DNA from: Tectiglobus diatomicola
Lineage (GTDB): Bacteria > Pseudomonadota > Alphaproteobacteria > Rhizobiales > Hyphomicrobiaceae
Assembly (NCBI GenBank): GCA_039583345.1
Contig: JAZDSJ010000005.1
Location: 1 to 64,000, forward strand
DNA length: 64,000 nt
Direction of reading: 5' to 3'
The translations under genes and the position numbers were made by a program. Below are positions 56,883-64,000 of this stretch, piece by piece. Position 1 is the stretch's first letter. Every line of letters begins with the position of its first letter. The notes under the pieces were generated by a model. It saw only the letters and a list, made by a program, of their open reading frames with translations, made no database searches and was not told the origin of the DNA.

Positions 56883-57079
56883 TCTGTAACTGTGCAAAGT
56901 TTATGACACTAATTAAGTTATAATTTAATAGTGAGAGTTCTTAAAGCATAACTAAAACACAACTCTAAAATTTGATTGTTGATAGATATTTTAACAATTT
57001 TTTAAGTACAACATAGCTCAGTATTCCAGAAAACAAGCCTTTAATTACTATTTTAGTTAGAATTTGACTTGCAGATTTG

Positions 57080-58033
57080 ATGAAACACCCTAGAAAAAAA
57101 CCACTTTCAGAGTTCAAGAGACGTCACCTTTTGAGTTGCGAAGGCCTCACTGCTTCAGAGATAACATACATTCTAGATCTGGCAGATAAATCAGTGGCTA
57201 GTAATCTTGAAACCCGTAAAAGGACGACAACTCTTAGTGGACGAACGTTAATTAACATTTTCTTTGAAGCCTCGACTCGTACGCAAGCCTCATTTGAACT
57301 TGCAGGAAAGCGTTTAGGGGCTGATGTTATGAATATGAACGTTTCAACATCCTCAATTCAGAAAGGGGAAACACTTATAGATACAGCTGGAACATTAAAT
57401 GCAATGCGCCCGGATATAATTGTTGTTAGGCATTACGCTGCTGGTGCTGTGGAGTTGTTAGCCGCGAAAGTTGGTTGTTCTGTTGTAAATGCCGGCGATG
57501 GTACGCATCAACACCCTACACAAGCACTTTTGGATGCATTAACTATACGTAGACAAAAAGGAAAGATTAAGGGCCTCGTAATTGCGATTTGTGGTGATGT
57601 GCTCCACTCACGTGTTGCGCGCTCAAACTTTAACGTACTCAAGGCTTTAGGAGCGTCCGTACGTATTATTGGGCCATCTACGCTTTTGCCACCATTCCCA
57701 GAAAAGTTTGGACTTGAGGCGTACACGAATATGTTTGAAGGTCTAAGGAATGCTGACGTTATTATGATGTTACGATTGCAACGCGAGCGCATGCGAAGTT
57801 CCTTTATTCCTTCCAGCCGCGAATATTTTCAATTTTATGGATTAGACCACGAAAAATTGGCTCAGGCTAAGCCAGATGCATTGATTATGCATCCTGGACC
57901 CATAAACCGTGGGGTTGAGATTGACTCTACTGTAGCTGACCATCCGCGAAGTGTTATACAAGAGCAGGTAGAAATGGGGGTTGCAGTTCGCATGGCAGTT
58001 CTTGAAGCACTAGCACAGAATTTACCTAGTTAA
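57080..58033 (+). CDS. pyrB: aspartate carbamoyltransferase catalytic subunit
   Basis: Second step of pyrimidine synthesis (317 residues), joining carbamoyl phosphate to aspartate. The carbamoyl phosphate site FFEASTRTQASFELAGKRLG, the HQHPTQALLDALT motif and VIMMLRLQRERM with HPGPINRGVEI are all present. A TTG directly precedes the ATG; I start at the ATG at 57080. It is 14 bases upstream of the dihydroorotase-like gene, with which it forms the typical dodecameric complex in relatives. Confidence 0.96.
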   Translation: MKHPRKKPLSEFKRRHLLSCEGLTASEITYILDLADKSVASNLETRKRTTTLSGRTLINIFFEASTRTQASFELAGKRLGADVMNMNVSTSSIQKGETLIDTAGTLNAMRPDIIVVRHYAAGAVELLAAKVGCSVVNAGDGTHQHPTQALLDALTIRRQKGKIKGLVIAICGDVLHSRVARSNFNVLKALGASVRIIGPSTLLPPFPEKFGLEAYTNMFEGLRNADVIMMLRLQRERMRSSFIPSSREYFQFYGLDHEKLAQAKPDALIMHPGPINRGVEIDSTVADHPRSVIQEQVEMGVAVRMAVLEALAQNLPS

Positions 58034-58047
58034 AAAGGTAGTCATAT

Positions 58048-59355
58048 ATGAAAATAGAGCAAATGGTTTTTGTAAATGCTCGACTTATAGATCCTGCATC
58101 AGGGCGCGATGAGTTAGGTGGGCTTTTGGTTGAGGATGGCTTGATTAAAGATTTAGGTCCCCACCTATCGGGTAATTTCTCGGCTGACACTAAGATTTTC
58201 GATTGTCAGGGCCATATGCTTTGTCCAGGTTTGATCGACATGCAGGTGTTTATTGGTGAACCAGGAAATGAGCACCGCGAAACTCTCAAAACTGCCAGTT
58301 ACGCAGCTGCAACTGGCGGTGTTACAACAATGGTTGTAATGCCAGATACAAATCCAGTTATAGATCAGGTTGCCCTTGTTGATTATATACAACGACGAGC
58401 GCGAGATAATGCTGTGGTAAAAGTGTGTATTATGGCTGCTGCAACGAAAGGTTTGGCCGGTGAAGAAATGACTGAGATTGGCCTTCTGAAACGAGCTGGA
58501 GCAATTGCTTTTTCAAATTCCAAAAATTCTATTGCAAATAGTCGAGTGATGAAACAAGTTTTGCGGTATACAAAGGACGCTAATGCTCTCGTTGTTCACC
58601 ATCCAGAAGACCCATATATCGCATCATGTGGCGTTATGAATGCGGGTGACCTTTCATTTAAACTGGGATTACCTGGAGCACATAGTGTAGCAGAGACGAT
58701 AATGCTTGAGCGCGATCTTCGATTGGTGGAGACCACTGGTGGATATTACCATGCTAGTACGTTAACAACTGAACAAAGTATTGACGCGGTTCGATCCGCT
58801 CGCAAGAGAGGTGTTAGTTTTACATGTGGAGTAAGTATTAACCATCTCATACTGAACGAAAACGATATAGCTGCATACAGAACATTTTTTAAAATACGCC
58901 CCCCTCTGCGAAAAGAAAGTGATCGTCAAGCTTTAATTGCTGCTGTTCGAGATGGAACTATTGATGTTATTGTTTCATCTCACGATCCACATGGGGAAGA
59001 TGCTAAGCGTTTACCGTTTGTGGAAGCAGCAGACGGTGCTATTGGTCTTGAAACTCTGCTTGCTGCTGCTTTACAGCTCTTTCATAACTCAGAGGTTGAT
59101 TTGGGCTTATTGCTGAAAGCTATGACTAGCCAGCCTGCCGATCTTTTGGGATTGCCTTCAGGGCGATTGGATAAAGGTGCGCCTGCTGATTTAATTGTAG
59201 TAGATCTGCACAAACCTTGGGTTGTTAATAGACAAAAGTTACGATCTAGATCCAAAAACTCACCGTTTGATGAAAGTAAAATGCATGGACTTGTACTTTT
59301 AACATTTGTTAATGGTAAATGCGTTTACAGGCATTCTGAAACCTGTTGGTGTTAA
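58048..59355 (+). CDS. dihydroorotase-like protein PyrC' with lost metal site
   Basis: Dihydroorotase homologue (435 residues) of the pyrB-adjacent type. The metal-binding His-x-His after GLID is replaced: LCPGLIDMQVFIGEPG has Gln66 and Phe68. Other ligand positions are also altered: the usual QHCEE region reads HHPEDPY and the TDHAPH region reads SSHDPH. This matches the non-catalytic PyrC'/PyrX form that structurally supports aspartate carbamoyltransferase. An active dihydroorotase should be encoded elsewhere. It has no frame damage and full length, so it is preserved by selection. Confidence 0.88.
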   Translation: MKIEQMVFVNARLIDPASGRDELGGLLVEDGLIKDLGPHLSGNFSADTKIFDCQGHMLCPGLIDMQVFIGEPGNEHRETLKTASYAAATGGVTTMVVMPDTNPVIDQVALVDYIQRRARDNAVVKVCIMAAATKGLAGEEMTEIGLLKRAGAIAFSNSKNSIANSRVMKQVLRYTKDANALVVHHPEDPYIASCGVMNAGDLSFKLGLPGAHSVAETIMLERDLRLVETTGGYYHASTLTTEQSIDAVRSARKRGVSFTCGVSINHLILNENDIAAYRTFFKIRPPLRKESDRQALIAAVRDGTIDVIVSSHDPHGEDAKRLPFVEAADGAIGLETLLAAALQLFHNSEVDLGLLLKAMTSQPADLLGLPSGRLDKGAPADLIVVDLHKPWVVNRQKLRSRSKNSPFDESKMHGLVLLTFVNGKCVYRHSETCWC

Positions 59356-59387
59356 TCAAATTGTAATAAAAATCAAAGTTCTAAAAC

Positions 59388-59996
59388 GTGGATTATTTAA
59401 CATTATTGGCATCTATTGCTTTAGCTTATCTAATAGGATCAATACCTTCGGGTTATATCTTAACTAAGATGTTGGGATTTGGTGATATTCGCCAGGTTGG
59501 TTCTGGAAATATTGGCGCGACTAATGTGTTGCGAACAGGAAATAAATTATTAGCTTTGGCGACACTCGTAGCAGACCTTTTTAAAGGAATAGTAAGTGTT
59601 TGGCTAAGCGAACCAATTGTCATGGAGTTTGGATTTTTAAGTTTCAGAACTGAGCATATCACAGGGTTGGCGGTCATTTTGGGACACCTTTATCCGGTAT
59701 GGCTTGGCTTCAAAGGTGGTAAGGGAGTTGCTACATCTATTGGCGTATTTAGCGGTATATTATGGCAAGCTGGATTAGTTTTTTGCTGCGTATGGATAGC
59801 TACTGCAATTTTTTTTCGATATTCATCATTATCAGCACTGGTTGCGTCGACCGTTGCGCTTTTAGTTTCTCTTATCTATGGAGATGGAGCAACTAGAGTG
59901 TTGTTTTTTGTATTAAACGTGTTGTTGTTCTTAAAGCACCGTTCCAATATATGCCGTCTTCTAAATGGACAAGAACCTAAGATACGCTTAACGTAG
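59388..59996 (+). CDS. plsY: acyl-phosphate glycerol-3-phosphate acyltransferase PlsY
   Basis: Multi-pass membrane enzyme (202 residues, GTG start) transferring an acyl group from acyl-phosphate to glycerol-3-phosphate, the first step in phospholipid synthesis. The three family motifs are GSIPSGYILT, GSGNIGATNVLRTGNK and GHLYPVWLGFKGGKGVATSIG. At least five hydrophobic helices follow. It lies in the standard pyrC'-plsY position, but dprA, which usually follows, is absent. Confidence 0.95.
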   Translation: MDYLTLLASIALAYLIGSIPSGYILTKMLGFGDIRQVGSGNIGATNVLRTGNKLLALATLVADLFKGIVSVWLSEPIVMEFGFLSFRTEHITGLAVILGHLYPVWLGFKGGKGVATSIGVFSGILWQAGLVFCCVWIATAIFFRYSSLSALVASTVALLVSLIYGDGATRVLFFVLNVLLFLKHRSNICRLLNGQEPKIRLT

Positions 59997-60506
59997 TATA
60001 TTTTGAAATATAAGTTTAAATATATTTCTAAAACGACTACATGTTATGTTGTCAATATCCAAGTTATGGTGAGTGATACTAGAAGACTGATCCTGTAATA
60101 AAGACTGTGATGGCTCACTAAAATGTTTCCTTTTCAGAGCTTTGTTTTTATAGTTGAAGCTAACTTACAGCATCATCTGCGCGCGCGCCAGGATTTTAAA
60201 AGACTGGTATATTCCTTAATAATTCTTTACAGAATTGATAAATGCTTTTTTTTAGTTTACCTCTTTCCAAGGAGAACGCATAAAGGATTTGGTAGATTTT
60301 TATATATTTATTAAGTCTTTAAAACTCTGTAATTTTTATTGAAGAGTGGATAACAAAACGCCTGCGAATCTTGTTATTAACACTTCATACTTGAAAGTAC
60401 TTATCACTTCTCACATTATCTGGAAATGATAGTTACTTAAGTTAATGGTGCAGTGCTCTGGCAAACTTTTTCTTGCTATGGGTTGCGAACGCTAAAGCAA
60501 ATTTAA
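59997..60506. other. gene-free region where dprA is usually found
   Basis: About 510 bases between plsY and topA. The DNA-processing gene dprA is normal at this place in alphaproteobacteria, but only 0.5 kb remains and no Rossmann signature is recognisable. A loss is inferred. Confidence 0.45.
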
Positions 60507-63170
60507 ATGAATGTTCTAATAGTTGAATCTGCCGCCAAAGCGAAGGCGATTAATAGATACCTTGGTCCGACCTATAAAGTTATAGCATCCTATGGACATG
60601 TGCGAGATCTTCCTTCTAAAGCTGGCTCGGTAGAACCAGACAATGCATTTGCGATGCACTGGGAGATGGATGCTCGATCAAAAAAGGTTTTCAATGAAAT
60701 TGCCACTGCGGTTAAGGCTGCAGATAAGCTTATTCTTGCCACAGACCCTGACCGTGAAGGTGAAGCAATTTCTTGGCATCTCATTAAACTTTTGGAAGAG
60801 AAGCGTGTACTCAAAAAAGGAATTACAGTTGAGCGCATAACTTTTAATGCTGTTACCAAGCAAGCTGTAATTTCTGCACTGAAAGAGCCGCGTGACATTG
60901 ATGAAAATCTAGTTGATGCCTACTTAGCTAGAAGGGCTCTTGATTATCTAGTAGGTTTTACGCTATCTCCAGTGCTGTGGCGCAAACTACCAGGTGCTCG
61001 TAGTGCTGGTAGAGTCCAATCGGTTGCATTGCGTCTTGTTTGTGATCGTGAGATTGATATTCAAGTATTCAAAAGTGAAGAGTACTGGTCAATCGAGACA
61101 TTGTTAGCTAAAAAAGATGGAAACCAAGTACGCGCCAAATTAGTTGCAATCGCTGGTGAGCCTCTGAAAAAACTTGATATTAAAGATTATGTGTCAGCTA
61201 ATGCGATTAAGGTCGCAATTATGAATAATTGTTTTATAGTTAATAATGTCGAAAAAAAGGTAGTTCATCGCAACCCGGCTGCACCTTTTACAACCTCTAC
61301 ACTACAGCAAGATGCCTCGCGTAAACTTGGTTTTTCAGTAAAGCATACTATGCAATTGGCTCAGCGCTTGTATGAGGGTGTAGAAATTGGCGGCGATACC
61401 GTAGGGTTGATCACATATATGCGAACAGACGGCGTTCAAATTATTCCAGAGGCTGTAAGTGATATACGGAAAGTCATTGAAACCGAGCACTCAACTCGAT
61501 ATCTCCCATCCAAGCCTCGGGTTTATAAAACTAAGGCGAAAAATGCTCAGGAAGCGCATGAAGCAGTACGACCAACTGATCCATGGCGCCGTCCTAAAGA
61601 CTTGCAAAATTATCTTGATCGAGATCAGGCCGCACTGTACACTTTGATATGGAAGCGAGCAATCGCAAGTCAAATGGCGTCAGCCGATCTTGAATATACG
61701 GCAGCTGTTATCGATACTAACGGTAGTGACGGTCAAGCCTACTCAGTTCGCGTAGCTGGCTCGGTGGTTACGTTTGATGGCTTCATGAAGATTTATGAAG
61801 AAGGTCGTGACGATAGTGTTGACGAGACTAACCGTTGTCTTCCACCTCTAAAAAAAGGAGAGTCGCTCAAAAATTTAGAGGTGGATTGTAAACAACACTT
61901 TACAGAGCCACCGCCACGTTATACTGAAGCGTCTTTCGTGAAAAAAATGGAAGAGCTTGGCATAGGTCGTCCTTCGACTTATGCATCTACAATGGGTATC
62001 TTACAAGATAGAGATTACATTAGCATTGATCGTAAACGCCTCTTACCTGAAGATAAGGGACGTTTAGTAACAGCTTTTCTTGCAAATTTTTTTAAGCGTT
62101 ACGTGGAATATGACTTCACGGCAAGTCTTGAGGAGAAACTGGATCTTATCTCTGATGGTAAGCTCGATTGGCAACAAGTGCTCAGAGAGTTTTGGAGAGA
62201 TTTTACTTCAGCAATCGAAGAGACTAGTAATTTGCGAGTTTCCGATGTTTTAGAAGCCCTCAATGAAGTCCTTGGTCCTCATATTTTTCCTAGTAATCAA
62301 GATGGAGGAGATCCACGCTCATGCCCCGCATGTGAAGCAGGACGTTTAAGCCTAAAAGTTTCTGGAAAGTTTGGTGCTTTTATAGGGTGTTCTAAATATC
62401 CAAATTGTCGATTTACAAGACAGCTTTCACAGCGAATTGATGGACCTTTAGAGGCTGCAACTGCGGACGGCAAACTGTTGGGTAAATGTCCTGAATCAGA
62501 CCTTCCAGTTGTCTTGCGGATCGGTCGTTTCGGCCACTATGTTCAACTTGGAGAAATAGTTGAAGGTGAAAAACCGAAACGTTCATCTTTGCCCAAAGAT
62601 ATTAACATAGCAAGTATAGATCTTGAATACGCACTAAAACTACTATCATTACCTCGAGAAGTTGGTACACATCCTGAAACGGGCAAGATAATTACGACTG
62701 GACTTGGGCCCTATGGTCCGTTTGTTTTACATGACGGAACTTATACTAATGTTGAATTTTTAGATGAAATTTTTACAATCGGAATAAATCGTGCCGTTTC
62801 ATTAATCGCAGAAAAAAAAGCTGGAGGAAAAAGTAGATTTTCTCAGCTTAAGGCTAAAATTTTAAAAGACTTAGGAGAGCATCCAGATGGTGGTAAAATT
62901 GAAGTTTTAGATGGTCGCTACGGACCTTACGTTAAACATGGCAAAGTTAATGCAACAATACCTAAAGGTAAAGAGCCTACCGAACTGACTATAGAAGAGG
63001 CTATAAGTTTGCTTGCAGAACGCCACGCTAAAGCACCTTCTAAAAAATCGCGAGTGTCGAGAGTTACTAAATCACAGAAATCCGGAAGTGGTGGTTCTTC
63101 CGTATCTAAAAAGAAATCGGTAGTTAAAAAGCCCGCGGTAAAAAAGAAATTAGTTACAAAATCTAAATAG
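60507..63170 (+). CDS. topA: DNA topoisomerase I
   Basis: Type IA topoisomerase (887 residues) that relaxes negative supercoils. The Toprim domain begins MNVLIVESAAKAKAINRYLG and has ILATDPDREGEAISWHL. The active-site Tyr304 lies in GLITYMRTDGVQI. YTEASFVKKMEELGIGRPSTYASTM is also conserved. A zinc-ribbon (CPACEAGRLSL...FIGCSKYPNCRFT) lies at about 606-635, followed by further GLGPYGPFVLHDGTY and GRYGPYVKHGKVN repeats. The last 45 residues are a Lys/Ser-rich tail. The length is normal for alphaproteobacteria. Confidence 0.97.
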   Translation: MNVLIVESAAKAKAINRYLGPTYKVIASYGHVRDLPSKAGSVEPDNAFAMHWEMDARSKKVFNEIATAVKAADKLILATDPDREGEAISWHLIKLLEEKRVLKKGITVERITFNAVTKQAVISALKEPRDIDENLVDAYLARRALDYLVGFTLSPVLWRKLPGARSAGRVQSVALRLVCDREIDIQVFKSEEYWSIETLLAKKDGNQVRAKLVAIAGEPLKKLDIKDYVSANAIKVAIMNNCFIVNNVEKKVVHRNPAAPFTTSTLQQDASRKLGFSVKHTMQLAQRLYEGVEIGGDTVGLITYMRTDGVQIIPEAVSDIRKVIETEHSTRYLPSKPRVYKTKAKNAQEAHEAVRPTDPWRRPKDLQNYLDRDQAALYTLIWKRAIASQMASADLEYTAAVIDTNGSDGQAYSVRVAGSVVTFDGFMKIYEEGRDDSVDETNRCLPPLKKGESLKNLEVDCKQHFTEPPPRYTEASFVKKMEELGIGRPSTYASTMGILQDRDYISIDRKRLLPEDKGRLVTAFLANFFKRYVEYDFTASLEEKLDLISDGKLDWQQVLREFWRDFTSAIEETSNLRVSDVLEALNEVLGPHIFPSNQDGGDPRSCPACEAGRLSLKVSGKFGAFIGCSKYPNCRFTRQLSQRIDGPLEAATADGKLLGKCPESDLPVVLRIGRFGHYVQLGEIVEGEKPKRSSLPKDINIASIDLEYALKLLSLPREVGTHPETGKIITTGLGPYGPFVLHDGTYTNVEFLDEIFTIGINRAVSLIAEKKAGGKSRFSQLKAKILKDLGEHPDGGKIEVLDGRYGPYVKHGKVNATIPKGKEPTELTIEEAISLLAERHAKAPSKKSRVSRVTKSQKSGSGGSSVSKKKSVVKKPAVKKKLVTKSK

Positions 63171-63256
63171 AATTGACGTTGTTTTTAGAATTTCTAAAGA
63201 TATTATAAGTTCGTTATCAATTATCTTGTTATCATGTGTGAAAGGTTAAATAAGCC

Positions 63257-64000
63257 TTGGCCAAGCGACCGCGCTCACGCGAAGAAATAGGTGTAACTTC
63301 TACAGGAAATCTACCGACGAGAAATGAGATTTTTTCTTATATCCAGATATCCTCTGGCAAAAATAGAAGATGTGATGTTGCAAGAATATTTAAAGTTAGA
63401 AGGAGAGATCGCCATGCATTACACCTGCTTCTTGATAATATGGTTAGCGAGGGATTAATTCATGAAGATTGCAAGGAGCTTCGTCTAACTTCAACTTTGC
63501 CATCTGTATTGTTACTTTATATCACCGAGCTAAACGAAGAAGGTATGATAATTGCTGAACCAGTTTCCTGGAATAATCGTTTACAGTTGCCGCCTAAAAT
63601 TATCTTACCTGTTCCGTATAGTCCAAAGATTAGTCCTTTCATACGTTCGGAGCATGCCTTTAGGAATGGAGATCGCATTTTAGCTCGTATTCTCTCCTGC
63701 AAAGAAAATAAGGATCTTGGTAGTCAAGTCTTTGAAGGTGAGGTTATTAAATATCTGCCAAGTACAAAAAAAATCCATTTAGGTATCTTTCACTTTAAAG
63801 GCAACGCTGGTGGAGTAATTACGCCGGTTCACAAAAAAGAAACAAAATACTGGAATGTTTTGAAAGGTGACGAGGCAAATTCCGGTGATGGTGATCTGGT
63901 GCGGTTTGAGCCTTTATATAAAAATAACTCAGGTAAGCTGAAAGCTCGGGTTGTCGAAGTGCTCGGAAATCCGACAAGCCAACGTCAAGTTAGCATTATC
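63257..64000 (+). CDS. rnr: ribonuclease R, 5' part
   Basis: The first 248 codons of RNase R, a 3'-5' exoribonuclease, run off the window end. It reads KRPRSREEIGVTSTGNLPTR, then a helix-turn-helix-like domain (NEIFSYIQISSGKNRRCDVARIF). A further stretch has TPVHKKETKYWNV and GDGDLVRFEP, matching alphaproteobacterial RNase R N-terminal and cold-shock domains. The start is TTG at 63257; a stop lies two codons upstream and no earlier start exists. It follows topA after 86 bases, in the conserved topA-rnr order. Confidence 0.9.
   Translation, partial: MAKRPRSREEIGVTSTGNLPTRNEIFSYIQISSGKNRRCDVARIFKVRRRDRHALHLLLDNMVSEGLIHEDCKELRLTSTLPSVLLLYITELNEEGMIIAEPVSWNNRLQLPPKIILPVPYSPKISPFIRSEHAFRNGDRILARILSCKENKDLGSQVFEGEVIKYLPSTKKIHLGIFHFKGNAGGVITPVHKKETKYWNVLKGDEANSGDGDLVRFEPLYKNNSGKLKARVVEVLGNPTSQRQVSII

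Noticed and set aside
1..64000. CRISPR arrays, insertion sequences or prophage
   Set aside because: No regularly spaced repeats, transposase, integrase or terminal inverted repeats were seen on either strand.

Overview
The window looks like a stretch of a shrinking alphaproteobacterial chromosome, probably from a host-associated member of the Rhodospirillales sensu lato. Gene content and order are alphaproteobacterial: glyA-ribD-ribE-ribB(X)-ribH-nusB, the SUF cluster with sufT and an A-type carrier, pyrB-pyrC'-plsY-topA-rnr, ilvH, NADP-dependent icd, cobQ. The DNA is AT-rich. By my tally of called genes only about two thirds is coding, with several gene-free stretches of 0.5-2 kb. Two genes are visibly broken (a Ppx/GppA phosphatase and an IscS-type cysteine desulfurase), and genes usual at conserved loci (nrdR, dprA) are not seen there. 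This resembles intermediate-stage symbionts such as the tunicate symbiont Candidatus Endolissoclinum faulkneri. That comparison is inference from style, not a database match. I see no mobile element, phage or CRISPR array.

Layout. 1-5.0 kb: ppx/gppA pseudogene, then a phosphonate-type ABC importer phnC-phnD-phnE-phnE2 (minus). 5.4-7.4 kb: DUF3228 protein, pseudoazurin with a strong terminator, tRNA-Asn. 8.2-17.4 kb: NYN-domain protein, cobQ, M29 aminopeptidase, RND exporter, ilvH. 18-21.6 kb: cold-shock protein, photolyase/cryptochrome coupled to a DUF2256 zinc-ribbon protein, tRNA-Phe. 22.3-27.1 kb: icd, TrmJ-like methyltransferase with an unusual N-terminal extension, secreted hypothetical protein, rpsD behind a structured leader. 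27.3-35.2 kb (minus): RumA-like RNA methyltransferase, tlyA, nusB, riboflavin genes, glyA. 35.4-38.2 kb: L,D-transpeptidase and an XRE regulator. 39.9-42.5 kb: DUF2796 protein plus ABC ATPase and FtsX-type permease, a possible metal-handling operon. 44.3-48.1 kb: CAP lipoprotein and aroC. 48.6-55.4 kb (minus): iscS remnant-sufB-sufC-sufD-sufS-sufT-sufA. 56.2-64 kb: alpha/beta hydrolase, pyrB, pyrC', plsY, topA and the 5' part of rnr.

The retained functions are riboflavin, Fe-S cluster, pyrimidine, chorismate and branched-chain amino acid synthesis, translation and rRNA/tRNA modification, DNA topology, photorepair and nutrient import. The loss of an IscS-type desulfurase while SufS is kept is a clear case of redundancy being removed. 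The candidates most worth a second look are the rpsD leader, with two mutually exclusive helices, one of which buries the ribosome binding site; a similar smaller arrangement in front of the pseudoazurin gene; and the N-terminal extension of TrmJ.
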